DNA of 64,000 nucleotides from Casp-actino8 sp046091365. Its GTDB lineage: Bacteria; Actinomycetota; Acidimicrobiia; Acidimicrobiales; Ilumatobacteraceae. Location: positions 24,057 through 88,056 of the forward strand of contig JBJTBM010000006.1 in assembly GCA_046091365.1 (NCBI GenBank), written 5' to 3'. A program made the translations under genes and the position numbers. Shown here one piece after another: positions 1 through 8,071 of this stretch. Under the pieces are notes generated by a model. It searched no databases and had not been told where the DNA came from. It worked only from the letters and a program-made list of their open reading frames with translations. Position 1 is the first letter of the stretch. Each line of letters begins with the position of its first letter.

Positions 1-763
1 ACGCCAGTCGCGTCATGAGACCGCGACCGTCGACGATGCCCTCCACGTAGGCGAGTCCGACGGCGGTCTCGGGGTCGTCGGCGTAGAAGTCGAGGTAGTC
101 CGCCACGGTCACCGCAGCGGCGTTGCCCGCCGACACCGCTCGACTGATGCCGACGCCGGTCGCGCGGGCGTAGTTCATGAACGACGACACGAAGTTTCCG
201 CTCTGACTCGCGACGCCGATGCGTCCCGCGGGCGGATACGGGGCGACGATCTGGGCACAGAGGTTCGCCGGGGTGCTCACCACTCCTTGTCCGTTCGGAC
301 CGGCCAACAAAATGCCGAGTTCGTCGGCCAGTGCGACCAGCTCGCGCTCGGCGATGCGACCCTGCTCGCCGGCCTCTCCGTATCCCGCCGAGGTGAGGAA
401 CGCCGCCTTGATATTCTTTCTCGCGCACGCGCGCAACAAGTCCGGATTCGCCGACGCCGGCGTGCACACGAAGACGAGATCGACGACGGCACCGTCGGGA
501 AGGTCGGCGATGTCGGCCACGGTGGAAATCCCGAGCACCGTCTCGCCCTGCAAATTGGTTCCGTACACGGCCCCGCGATAACCCCCGGCCAGGATGTTGT
601 GCAACGACACGAATCCGAACTTGCCCGGATGCGTCGATGCGCCCGTCACCAACACGCCGCGCGGATCGAACAAAGCGCGGAAATGGTCGTCGGACGGCCG
701 GGGCCGCGTCGAACGGAGCGTGGTCGTCACCGGGGCGCTCTCGACGAGGGCGTCGACGGCCAC
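1..763 (-). CDS. CoA-binding/ligase part of ADP-forming acyl-CoA synthetase (3' end outside window; split from upstream half by a stop)
   Basis: The reading frame continues off the left edge. From about base 670 it shows a CoA-binding Rossmann domain (FDPRGVLVTGAS) and then the succinyl-CoA-ligase-like region (AGPNGQGVVS, SQSGNFVSS). Family members make acyl-CoA from acid, CoA and ATP, or run in reverse to make ATP. The frame is the same as that of the ATP-grasp ORF ending at 788, and only a TAG at 788-790 separates them. The residues just after the stop (IIRSDGTPVAVDALVE) look like the normal end of an ATP-grasp_5 domain. This is therefore probably the second half of one broken gene. If it is translated alone, the first usable start is GTG at 763-761. 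Confidence 0.6.
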   Translation of the reverse strand, partial: MAVDALVESAPVTTTLRSTRPRPSDDHFRALFDPRGVLVTGASTHPGKFGFVSLHNILAGGYRGAVYGTNLQGETVLGISTVADIADLPDGAVVDLVFVCTPASANPDLLRACARKNIKAAFLTSAGYGEAGEQGRIAERELVALADELGILLAGPNGQGVVSTPANLCAQIVAPYPPAGRIGVASQSGNFVSSFMNYARATGVGISRAVSAGNAAAVTVADYLDFYADDPETAVGLAYVEGIVDGRGLMTRLA

Positions 764-787
764 CGGGGTTCCGTCGGAGCGGATGAT

Positions 788-1390
788 CTACGGCGTCAGG
801 TCGCCACTGGCCACGTCGGGTCGCTCGTCGGCGAGTCGACCGAGCCCCACGAGGCAATCGGCCAGGATGTCGCGGTCGACGGCGGCCTCTCCCCGGAACT
901 CGCCGAGCATGCGTTGGGTTGCCAGATCGTCGATCATCTCGTGGGCCGTGATGCGATCGAGCGGAGCGGGACGGAACACTACGTCGGCCACGGCCTCGGC
1001 GAGCACACCACCCACTCCGAGCATCACGCTGGCGCCGAATTGGTCGTCGCGCACCACCCCGGCGATCAACTCGCGGTGGCCCCGCACCATCGGGGCCACC
1101 AACACCGTCACCGGTCCGTCCTCGGGTCGAGCCGCCGCCAACAGATCGGTCGCCGCGCGTCGAACCTCGTCGGCCGTGGTCAACTTCAGCCTCACGAGGC
1201 CCCGCTCGGTTTTGTGCGCGATGGCGTCACCGCAGAGCTTCGCCACCACCGGCAGACCGAGTTTCTCGGCGGCGGCCACCGCGGCGGCGGGATCGTGAGC
1301 CTGGTGCTCGGCGGCCATCGGCACACCGAATCCGCGCAGGAGGTCCTTGGACGCGGACTCCGACAATGTTCGCCGACCAGGGGAAGCCAT
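788..1390 (-). CDS. ATP-grasp part of ADP-forming acyl-CoA synthetase, ended by an in-frame TAG
   Basis: This 200-residue product is an ATP-grasp_5 domain as found in acetate-CoA ligases (ADP-forming). Visible motifs are the start SESASKDLLRGFGVP, PVVAKLCGDAIAHKTERGLV and the Gly-rich MLGVGGVLAEAV. It stops at TAG 788-790, inside the conserved tail of the domain (DLTP-stop-IIRSDG-TPVAVDAL), where homologues usually carry a hydrophobic residue. The same frame then continues into the CoA-binding domain. A TACCGT hexamer at 1397-1402 lies 6 nt before the ATG and fits a leaderless start. The truncated product lacks the CoA-binding domains and is probably inactive alone. A sequencing error is the main alternative. 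Confidence 0.65.
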   Translation of the reverse strand: MASPGRRTLSESASKDLLRGFGVPMAAEHQAHDPAAAVAAAEKLGLPVVAKLCGDAIAHKTERGLVRLKLTTADEVRRAATDLLAAARPEDGPVTVLVAPMVRGHRELIAGVVRDDQFGASVMLGVGGVLAEAVADVVFRPAPLDRITAHEMIDDLATQRMLGEFRGEAAVDRDILADCLVGLGRLADERPDVASGDLTP

Positions 1391-1440
1391 GTCGCAACGG
1401 TAGTGCGACGGTCATGGACCACCCCTGCACATGACGGTCC

Positions 1441-1480
1441 GCGCGAGAAAAGGGTTCCCGGGGACGAACCCCGGGAACCC
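1441..1480 (-). terminator. Intrinsic terminator after tRNA-Pro
   Basis: A perfect 12-bp inverted repeat (1452-1463 with 1469-1480, 5-nt loop) is followed on the minus strand by TTTTCTC. It lies 6 nt past the tRNA 3' end, as expected for a Rho-independent terminator of the tRNA transcript. Confidence 0.8.
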
Positions 1481-1485
1481 CCGTG

Positions 1486-1559
1486 TCGGGCTGACAGGAC
1501 TTGAACCTGCGACCTCTTGACCCCCAGTCAAGCGCGCTACCAAGCTGCGCCACAGCCCG
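1486..1559 (-). tRNA. tRNA-Pro(GGG)
   Basis: A 74-nt cloverleaf on the minus strand. The acceptor stem pairs CGGGCTG with CAGCCCG and the discriminator base is A. The T arm contains GGTTCAAGTCC. The anticodon stem CTTGA/TCAAG encloses the loop CTGGGGG, giving anticodon GGG for proline. CCA is not encoded. A strong terminator follows directly. Confidence 0.93.
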
Positions 1560-1604
1560 CGATATGTCGGGTCACCTTATCGGGACGACCCGCGACCGAA
1601 CTCG

Positions 1605-1874
1605 TCACAGGAACAGATCGACGACCCGCCAACCGAGGTACAGGCACAGCGCCATCACCAACAACTTGAAGTGCCACGGAGCGCGGGCGTCCTCGTCGGT
1701 CGCCCCGGCGGCCAACGAACGGATGTCGAGGTTCTCCGCGGTCAGTCGGCGGTGCGTCGGCACCGTACTGGCCACGCGAGGTTCCTCGAGCAGCCGACCG
1801 CAGGTCGGACACGAACCGTCGGGTCGCATCGACGACGGCGCCCAGTACTTCGCACACTCCTCGCAAAAGGGCAT
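1605..1874 (-). CDS. Small zinc-ribbon membrane protein coupled to der
   Basis: An 89-residue protein with two CxxC pairs near the N-terminus (CEEC at 4-7, CPTC at 22-25) that probably bind one zinc. A loop of about 45 residues follows, and then one hydrophobic segment at about 69-89 (FKLLVMALCLYLGW) that ends the protein and looks like a tail anchor. The ATG overlaps the der stop codon by one base (TGATG), so it is likely translated by coupling to der. I cannot name the function. Placement suggests a membrane-linked role beside ribosome assembly, but that is inference. Confidence 0.75.
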   Translation of the reverse strand: MPFCEECAKYWAPSSMRPDGSCPTCGRLLEEPRVASTVPTHRRLTAENLDIRSLAAGATDEDARAPWHFKLLVMALCLYLGWRVVDLFL

Positions 1875-3217
1875 CAGTCGCCCCGCTTGCGCACGCGCAA
1901 TTTGAGAGGGGTCGAGCCGAAGCCGAACGCCTCGCGAATCGAACGCTCGAGATAACGCAGGTACGACTGCGGGAGTTCGCGGTTGACGAACAAGGTGAAC
2001 GTCGGCGGATCGGTCGCACCCTGGATGGCGTACATCACCTTTGCGCCACCCGCTGCCGGTTGGCGCTGTTGGGCGTCGGCGAGGACGCGGTTCACGTCGC
2101 GCGTGGGCACCCGCCGGTGGTACTGCTCGATGGCCTCCTGCAGCACCGGGCGCAACTTGTGCACCCCCTTGCCGGTCAACGCCGAGATCTTGAGGATCGG
2201 CGCGTCGTCCATGAAGTACAACTTGCGTCGCACCTCGGTCTCGATCCTTTCACGGTCGTCGGCGTCCTCGATCAGTTCCCACTTGTTGAGCAGGATCAGG
2301 ATCGGACAACCGGCGGCGTCGACGCGTTCGGCCAACCGCTGGTCCTGGGCGGTGACACCCTGCGTGGCGTCGATGACGAAAAGGGCGATGTCGGAGGCGT
2401 CGACGGCCCGCAAGGCCCGCACCAACGAGTAGTACTCGGCCGTGTCGTCGATGCGCGAACGTCGGCGCATACCCGCGGTGTCCACGAACACGACCGGGCC
2501 GTCCTCGGTCTCGACGAGGGTGTCGATGGCGTCGCGCGTGGTGCCGGGCATGTCGTGCACGACCGAACGATCCTCTCCGACCAACCGGTTGAACAAGGTA
2601 CTCTTGCCCACGTTCGGACGTCCGATCAGGGCGATGCGCGGCGGCTTCTGGTCGCCCAGAGCCACGATCTCGTCGTCGAGACCGTACGACTCGACGTACT
2701 CCTCGGTGACCGGGGCGTCGGGAACGCGGGCGATGATCTCGTCGAGCAGGTCACCGGCGCGACGACCGTGCAACGCGCTCACCGGATACGGCTCACCGAG
2801 GCCGAGAGCCATGAACTCCCAGCGATCGGCTTCGCGACGGTCGTTGTCGGCCTTGTTCACGACGAGCATCACCGGAGGCGACACCTTGCGCAACCACGAC
2901 GCCACCGCCTCGTCCTCGTCGGTGACGCCCACCGACCCGTCGGTGAGGAACACGATCAGGTTGGCCCCTCGCACCGCGGCCTCCACCTGGCGGCTCACCT
3001 TGGCGTCGAGTTCGGAGCCCGCGGGTAGCCAACCGCCGGTGTCGACCAGCAGGAACCGGCGACCGAGCCACTCGGCCTCCATCTCCTTGCGATCGCGCGT
3101 GACCCCGGGACGGTCCTCGACGATCGCCGCCTGTTCACCGATCACCCGGTTGAAGAGCGTGCTCTTGCCGACGTTCGGCCGACCGACGATGACGACGACG
3201 GGAAGTTCTCCGATCAT
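1874..3217 (-). CDS. der: Ribosome-associated GTPase Der (EngA)
   Basis: A 447-residue double GTPase needed for maturation of the 50S ribosomal subunit. Domain 1 has GRPNVGKST (11-19), DTGG and NKAD. Domain 2 repeats GRPNVGKST at about 199, DTAG and NKWE. The C-terminal KH-like domain ends in RVRKRGD. Length and order match the family. It starts 3 nt after the stop of the DUF512 gene and overlaps the next gene by one base, so the three genes form an operon. In mycobacteria der follows cmk in a block that here lies about 44 kb away. Confidence 0.97.
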   Translation of the reverse strand: MIGELPVVVIVGRPNVGKSTLFNRVIGEQAAIVEDRPGVTRDRKEMEAEWLGRRFLLVDTGGWLPAGSELDAKVSRQVEAAVRGANLIVFLTDGSVGVTDEDEAVASWLRKVSPPVMLVVNKADNDRREADRWEFMALGLGEPYPVSALHGRRAGDLLDEIIARVPDAPVTEEYVESYGLDDEIVALGDQKPPRIALIGRPNVGKSTLFNRLVGEDRSVVHDMPGTTRDAIDTLVETEDGPVVFVDTAGMRRRSRIDDTAEYYSLVRALRAVDASDIALFVIDATQGVTAQDQRLAERVDAAGCPILILLNKWELIEDADDRERIETEVRRKLYFMDDAPILKISALTGKGVHKLRPVLQEAIEQYHRRVPTRDVNRVLADAQQRQPAAGGAKVMYAIQGATDPPTFTLFVNRELPQSYLRYLERSIREAFGFGSTPLKLRVRKRGD

Positions 3218-3220
3218 CGC

Positions 3221-4624
3221 TCAGCCTCCGAGCGCCCGGCGCATCGCGATGCCGTCGGTCGGCACCACCTCGACCGCCCGCGGCAGGTCGGCCACCGTGA
3301 GACCGTCGAGAAAACGGCCCTCGGAGAGACACACATCGGGCACAAGGTATCGGTGGCCGGGCGGTTCTTCCGCGAGCACCCGCGCGATGTCGGATCCCAC
3401 CATGAGGCCCGTCACACCGGTGTTGCCACCGAAGAACCGGTTCTCGACGGTGATGACGCGCACGTCGTCGCGACCGAGTCCGGCGATCAAGGGACCGACA
3501 ACCTGGGCACCATAGACACCGGTGAGCACACCGACCGGTGCGGCCACCGGTGGGGCCGAACGCCGACCGATGCTCACGGGAACCGACTCGCCGCGCAGCC
3601 CGGTGTCGCCCGCCGGGTTGCGCACGGCCCGGTATCCCTCGGCCGGTGCTCCGTCGACCCAAGCGAAGAACCCGCTCTGGGGTCCGGTCGGGACATCGAG
3701 GCGCCCGGTGAACTCCCACTCGAACGTGCGCGCCATGCCGATCCCGTCTTCATGCATGCCGAAGCCCTCGTAGTCCTCCCCCGGCGGGAACGTCCGGCCG
3801 GCCATGAGGTAGTACTCGTCGGCGGCGAACACCATGCGACGCCCGAGCGTGTCGAGGAACACCGCCTGCCACCGCGCGACGAGATCGACCACGGCCTCGG
3901 CCTCGGCCCGGTGGTGCGGTCGCATGGTCGGCTCGGTGTTGAAACGACTGACACCGAGGGGCACGACGGCGACCGACCGTAATTCCGGGAAGCGGTCGAG
4001 GATTCCAATCATGGTGTCCTCGAGAACCGCGCCATCGTTGACCCCGGGACACACGACGACCTGGCCGTTCACCGCGACGCCGTGGTCAAGCAACTGCCGT
4101 AACCACCGCAGGCTCATGCCCCCTCGGGGATTGCGCAGCATCTGCGAGCGGACATCGGGGTCGGTCGCATGGATGCTGACGTTCAGTGGCGACAGCCCTT
4201 CGGTGACCACCCGCTCGAGGTCCGCCTCCGTGAAGCGGGTCAACGTCGTGAAGTTGCCGTAGAGGAAACTCAGTCGGTAGTCGTCGTCCTTCAGGTAGAG
4301 GCTCTTGCGCATGCCCGGCGGCAGTTGGTAGATGAAGCAGAACGCACAGTGGTTGTCGCACGTTCGCACCCGATCGAACAACGCGCTCGACACCTCGGCC
4401 CCGAGGGTCTCCCCCGCGCGCTTGCGCACCTCCAGCGTGAGATCGATGCCACCTCGCACGACGTCGAGATCGACCTCGGCCTCGTCGGCGAGCAAACGCC
4501 ACTCGATGATGTCGCGTGGTGCGACGCCGTTGACCGATCGCACCTCGTCACCCGTCTGCACGCCCGCGCGCCACGCCGGGGAGTCGGTTGTCACGGCGAC
4601 CACGGTGGGTGCCGACTGCCTCAT
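3221..4624 (-). CDS. DUF512 family protein (PDZ plus radical-SAM-like fold)
   Basis: A 467-residue protein. An N-terminal PDZ-like segment (SPAWRAGVQTGDEVRSVNG) is followed by a radical-SAM-type cysteine motif, CDNHCAFCFIYQLP, at about 110. The C-terminal DUF512 region contains the Gly-rich TGVYGAQVVGPL and ends in a SEGRFLDGLT motif. The biochemical function of the family is unknown to me. It often neighbours der, as here (3-nt gap). I chose ATG 4624 rather than GTG 4627 because a TAGCCT hexamer at 4632-4637 sits 7 nt upstream of it, matching the leaderless pattern of other genes here. Its promoter faces away from ispH. Confidence 0.88.
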   Translation of the reverse strand: MRQSAPTVVAVTTDSPAWRAGVQTGDEVRSVNGVAPRDIIEWRLLADEAEVDLDVVRGGIDLTLEVRKRAGETLGAEVSSALFDRVRTCDNHCAFCFIYQLPPGMRKSLYLKDDDYRLSFLYGNFTTLTRFTEADLERVVTEGLSPLNVSIHATDPDVRSQMLRNPRGGMSLRWLRQLLDHGVAVNGQVVVCPGVNDGAVLEDTMIGILDRFPELRSVAVVPLGVSRFNTEPTMRPHHRAEAEAVVDLVARWQAVFLDTLGRRMVFAADEYYLMAGRTFPPGEDYEGFGMHEDGIGMARTFEWEFTGRLDVPTGPQSGFFAWVDGAPAEGYRAVRNPAGDTGLRGESVPVSIGRRSAPPVAAPVGVLTGVYGAQVVGPLIAGLGRDDVRVITVENRFFGGNTGVTGLMVGSDIARVLAEEPPGHRYLVPDVCLSEGRFLDGLTVADLPRAVEVVPTDGIAMRRALGG

Positions 4625-4679
4625 CACGTGGAGGCTACCGGTCGACTGCCGCCCGCCGAAGGTTCGTTATCCTGCTCGC

Positions 4680-5714
4680 ATGCCCGTCGACAACGTGCTT
4701 CTCGCCGCACCGCGCGGCTTCTGCGCCGGTGTCGAGATGGCCATCAAGGCGCTGGCATGGATGGTACGCACCTTCGAGGCGCCGGTGTACTGCTACCACG
4801 AGATCGTGCACAACAAGATCGTCGTCGAACGTTTCGAGAGCCTCGGCGTCGTCTTCGTGGACGACATCGCCGATGTCCCGGTCGGTCGGCCGATCATGCT
4901 CTCGGCGCACGGCAGTGCGCCCGAGGTGGTGGCGGCGGCGCGGGAGCGCGGTTCCGTGGTCGTCGACTCGGTCTGTCCCCTCGTCACCAAGGTGCATCAC
5001 GAGGTCAAGGTGCGCGCCGGCAAGGGCTACCGCATCGTCTACGTCGGTCACGAGGGCCACGAGGAGGCCGTCGGCACGATGGCCGTGGCCCCCGGGGCGA
5101 TCTCGCGCGTAGAGTCGATCGAGGAGGTCGACGGGCTCGCCGAGTTCGTCGAGCCAGTGGCGTTGTTGGCCCAGACCACCCTGTCGCATCGCGACTGGGA
5201 ATCGGTCGCGGTGCGCGTGCGTCAGCGCTTCCCCGACGTGTGGACCCCCGGGCGCAGCGACCTCTGTTTCGCCACGACCAATCGCCAGTCCGCGCTGATG
5301 TCGTTGGCCACTCGTTGCGACGCCATCGTCGTCATCGGGTCGGCCAACTCGTCGAACACCCGGGCCCTCGAGCGTCTCGCGCGCGAGGCGGGGTGCGCCC
5401 GCGTGTACCGCGTGAACTCGGCGACCGAGGTCCCCGACGATCTGTCCGGAACGGTCGGTGTCACCGCGGGCGCGTCGGCCCCCGAGGAATTGGTCGATGC
5501 CGTGATCGCACGCTTGGCGCCGACCGGCGGCGTCGAGGAGGTTCGCATCACCGACGAGGACGAGTACTTCCCCCCTCCGCGCAACCTCCGAGAGATCCAA
5601 TCCACCATCGAGACGGCCATCACGGTCATGTCGGGCGGCTCGCTCGACGGCCGTCCGATCGTCGACGACCGCGCGCTGGCCGCGAGCCATGTCCTGGCGG
5701 CCCTGCAGCACTGA
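4680..5714 (+). CDS. ispH: 4-hydroxy-3-methylbut-2-enyl diphosphate reductase IspH
   Basis: A 344-residue iron-sulfur enzyme making IPP and DMAPP in the last step of the MEP isoprenoid pathway. The three cluster cysteines are in APRGFCAGVEMA (N-terminus), SVCPLVTKVH (about 98) and CFATTNRQ (about 196). Also visible are SAHGSAP, GHEGHEE with the catalytic glutamate, and GSANSSNT. An upstream in-frame extension exists, but the family starts here. A TATCCT hexamer at 4668-4673 is 6 nt from the ATG and there is no SD, so the gene is probably leaderless. Isoprenoids made here would feed the polyprenyl-phosphate carriers used by the glycan genes in the centre of the window. Confidence 0.96.
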   Translation: MPVDNVLLAAPRGFCAGVEMAIKALAWMVRTFEAPVYCYHEIVHNKIVVERFESLGVVFVDDIADVPVGRPIMLSAHGSAPEVVAAARERGSVVVDSVCPLVTKVHHEVKVRAGKGYRIVYVGHEGHEEAVGTMAVAPGAISRVESIEEVDGLAEFVEPVALLAQTTLSHRDWESVAVRVRQRFPDVWTPGRSDLCFATTNRQSALMSLATRCDAIVVIGSANSSNTRALERLAREAGCARVYRVNSATEVPDDLSGTVGVTAGASAPEELVDAVIARLAPTGGVEEVRITDEDEYFPPPRNLREIQSTIETAITVMSGGSLDGRPIVDDRALAASHVLAALQH

Positions 5715-6369
5715 GCGCCGCCGATTCGCGGCGTTCGTCGTGTCGGTGGCGGCCTTCGTCGGTTGTGCCGCCTCCGGTCCGACCGCCGACACCTCCACCG
5801 CGGCCCCCACCGCGCCGTCCACGTTTCCTCCGTTGCCCACCACCACCGTGGCGGCGACCCCGCGGGTACTGATTCTCGGCGACTTCCTGACGCGCGACGC
5901 CGAAGGACTCGGACTGGTCGACAGCATCGGAGCGATCGGATGGGAGCCGATCGTCGACACCGCCGAGGACCGGACGATCGCCCAGGGCGCCGACAGCATC
6001 GATCTGCTCGCTGGCTCGGGCGCACTCCCCGCGCTGACATTGATCTCCCTCGGGGCCAACGACGCCTGCGGTGGAGCGGGACCGATCGACGTCGACACCG
6101 AGGTGGCGCGCATCGCCTCGCACGCCGACGCCGAACACGTGATCGTCTGGGTGAACCTTCAGATGCGCGACTGCATGGCGCGGGCCCGCGCGATCAACGA
6201 GACCATCGTACGCGCGGCCTTTGCGAACCCCGATTTCCGCGTGGCCGACTGGGCCACCGACGTGCCGTCGAACCTCCTCGAAGGCGACGGGATCCATTAC
6301 AAGCGCTCGGGCAGCGAGTTCCGCATCGATTACTACGTGTCCCTCATCCGACTGCACGGAAACCGCTGA
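5689..6369 (+). CDS. SGNH/GDSL-like lipoprotein lacking the catalytic serine
   Basis: A 226-residue secreted protein. It has basic residues, a hydrophobic segment and a lipobox-like FVGC at 23-26, then a Thr/Pro/Ala-rich linker to about 57. The rest resembles an SGNH hydrolase. Block III is present (GAND, 122-125) and so is block V (DGIH, 200-203). Block I, however, reads LGDFLT at 63-68 where active members have GDS, so the nucleophile is replaced by Phe (codon TTC). It may be a binding protein or an inactive relative. It overlaps the ispH end by 26 bp and is probably co-transcribed with it. Confidence 0.7.
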   Translation: MSWRPCSTERRRFAAFVVSVAAFVGCAASGPTADTSTAAPTAPSTFPPLPTTTVAATPRVLILGDFLTRDAEGLGLVDSIGAIGWEPIVDTAEDRTIAQGADSIDLLAGSGALPALTLISLGANDACGGAGPIDVDTEVARIASHADAEHVIVWVNLQMRDCMARARAINETIVRAAFANPDFRVADWATDVPSNLLEGDGIHYKRSGSEFRIDYYVSLIRLHGNR

Positions 6370-6397
6370 CCCGCGACGGGTGTGCCAGTCTGACGAC

Positions 6398-6811
6398 ATG
6401 CTGAGTCCCACCGCCGACACCGTTCGCCTCTTCCTGCACGTGCTCGCAGCCTCGGTGTGGGTCGGCGGCCAGATCGTTCTGGGCGGACTCGTCCCCCGAC
6501 TGCGGGTCACCCACCCCGACAGTCTGTCGACCGTGGCGCGAGGTTTCGCCCGGGTGGCTTGGCCGGCCTTGGCGATCACGGTGGTGACCGGCATCTGGAA
6601 CATCCTCGACCTGGCTGTCGCCGACCAAGGCACCGACTACCAGATCACGCTCTTCGTCCACATCGTGCTGGCCGCGGCCACCGGGGTGTTCGCCGCGGTT
6701 CACTCGTTCGGACGTTCGAAACTGGCTCTGGCCCTCGGCGGGGCGCTCGGCCTCGTCACCGCCCTCGCGGCGACCTTCGTCGGGATCCTGCTGCGCACCG
6801 GCGCCGCCTAG
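6398..6811 (+). CDS. CopD-like four-helix membrane protein
   Basis: A 137-residue integral membrane protein with about four helices. Its features resemble the copper-resistance D (CopD)/DUF2269-type family: LFLHVLAASVWVGGQ with an early His, RVAWPALAITVVTGIWN, HIVLAAATGVFAAVHS, and a last helix ending GILLRTG. A heme- or metal-linked role is family knowledge and is not shown here. I chose ATG 6398 over an upstream in-frame ATG because the membrane domain begins directly after it. The stop TAG lies inside a CTAG palindrome that also supplies the stop of the facing gene. Confidence 0.7.
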   Translation: MLSPTADTVRLFLHVLAASVWVGGQIVLGGLVPRLRVTHPDSLSTVARGFARVAWPALAITVVTGIWNILDLAVADQGTDYQITLFVHIVLAAATGVFAAVHSFGRSKLALALGGALGLVTALAATFVGILLRTGAA

Positions 6812-8025
6812 TTGCGCGGCACCTTGCTCCAGGCCACGTTGCGATCGACGCGCACGTCACCCGGCAAACCGAGCACCCGCTCACCGAGGATGTTGCGCAT
6901 GACCTCGCTCGTGCCGCCCTCGATCGAGTTGGCGCGACTGCGCAAGAACGCCTTCTGTGGATTCTCGAGGCCCATCGCGTGCTCCGGGCGGATCATCTGG
7001 TAGCCGCTCGGAAAGAGCATGCCCTCGGCACCCATCAAGGACACGGCGAACGAATAGATGTCCTTGTTGAGTTCGGCCATCGCCAACTTGGCGATCGAAC
7101 CCTCCGGCCCGGGGTCGCCCATCTTGCGATTCTGCGAGGCGCGGATGTTGGTGAGACGCAACAACTCGGCCCGCACCCACAACGACATCAGCTCGTCGCG
7201 AGTCGACGGATCGCGCCGGTCGGCCGGCAGGTCGTTCCACACCTTGAGGGCGTCACGAATCGGGCCCGAACCCTTGGCCGGGATCGCACCACCGATCGAC
7301 ACCCGCTCGTTCATCAGCGTCGTCAACGACACTCGCCATCCGTCACCGATGTTGCCGAGCATCTCGGCATCGGGCACGCGCACATCGGTGAAGTACACCT
7401 CGTTGAATTCGGCCTCACCGGTGATCTGGTACAGCGGTCGCACTTCGACACCCGGCGCCTGCATGTCGACCACGAACGCCGTGAGTCCGGCGTGCTTGAC
7501 CGCTTCGGCGTCGGTGCGCACGATCAACAACCCGAAACGCGAGAGATGCGCCAAGGTGGTCCAGACCTTCTGGCCGTTCACGATCCATTCCTCGCCGTCC
7601 TTGACGCCCTTGGCCGAGAGGCCGGCGAAATCGGACCCACTTCCGGGCTCCGAGAAGAGTTGGCACCAGACCTCCTCGCCGGTGAAGAGCGGCCGCAGAT
7701 AGCGCTTCTTCTGAGCGGGTGAGCCCCACACCGCCACGGTCGGGCCGCACATGCCGTGCCCGATCGGATTGCGCGCCACCGGGTTCGGGGCCCCCGCGGC
7801 GAAGAGTCGCTCGTTGATCGTCCTTTGCATCTTGGGGTTCAACCCGAGACCACCGCAGCCCTCCTCGAAATGCACCCACGCCAGTCCCATGTCGAACTGG
7901 GCGCCGAGGAACTCCGCGGGAGCAGTCGACCTGGGCGGATGTTGCGCGAGCAGTTCGTCGACGAGGGCGCTGACGCGTTGCTCGTCTCCGGTCACCGGGG
8001 CCGCGGACGTGATCGTTGTGGACAT
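6808..8025 (-). CDS. Acyl-CoA dehydrogenase
   Basis: A 405-residue FAD enzyme of the acyl-CoA dehydrogenase family, which introduces the alpha-beta double bond in acyl-CoA oxidation. Seen are QLFSEPGSGSDFA (flavin and substrate region), VNGQKVWTTLAH, and near the C-terminus NSIEGGTSEVMRNILGE, which holds the likely catalytic Glu and FAD contacts. Substrate chain type cannot be read. A TAGTTT hexamer at 8032-8037 sits 6 nt before the ATG with no SD. It lies 46 bp below the transglutaminase-like gene. Its stop codon shares CTAG with the convergent CopD-like gene. Confidence 0.93.
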   Translation of the reverse strand: MSTTITSAAPVTGDEQRVSALVDELLAQHPPRSTAPAEFLGAQFDMGLAWVHFEEGCGGLGLNPKMQRTINERLFAAGAPNPVARNPIGHGMCGPTVAVWGSPAQKKRYLRPLFTGEEVWCQLFSEPGSGSDFAGLSAKGVKDGEEWIVNGQKVWTTLAHLSRFGLLIVRTDAEAVKHAGLTAFVVDMQAPGVEVRPLYQITGEAEFNEVYFTDVRVPDAEMLGNIGDGWRVSLTTLMNERVSIGGAIPAKGSGPIRDALKVWNDLPADRRDPSTRDELMSLWVRAELLRLTNIRASQNRKMGDPGPEGSIAKLAMAELNKDIYSFAVSLMGAEGMLFPSGYQMIRPEHAMGLENPQKAFLRSRANSIEGGTSEVMRNILGERVLGLPGDVRVDRNVAWSKVPRN

Positions 8026-8071
8026 GGCCCAAAACTAACCAGCCGGGGGCCCCGAGCACGGACCGGGCGGG

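Noticed and set aside
788..790. TAG as pyrrolysine or another recoded codon
   Set aside because: TAG ends several ordinary genes in the window and no pyl genes are seen; mutation or sequencing error is simpler.
287..1504. A 405-codon plus-strand ORF opposite the acyl-CoA synthetase
   Set aside because: It is rich in His, Arg and Gly, has no recognisable domain and is antisense to clear coding sequence in a GC-rich genome.
4169..5872. A 567-codon ORF in another frame over ispH and its neighbour
   Set aside because: Arg- and Gly-rich translation without any domain; overlaps well-supported genes.
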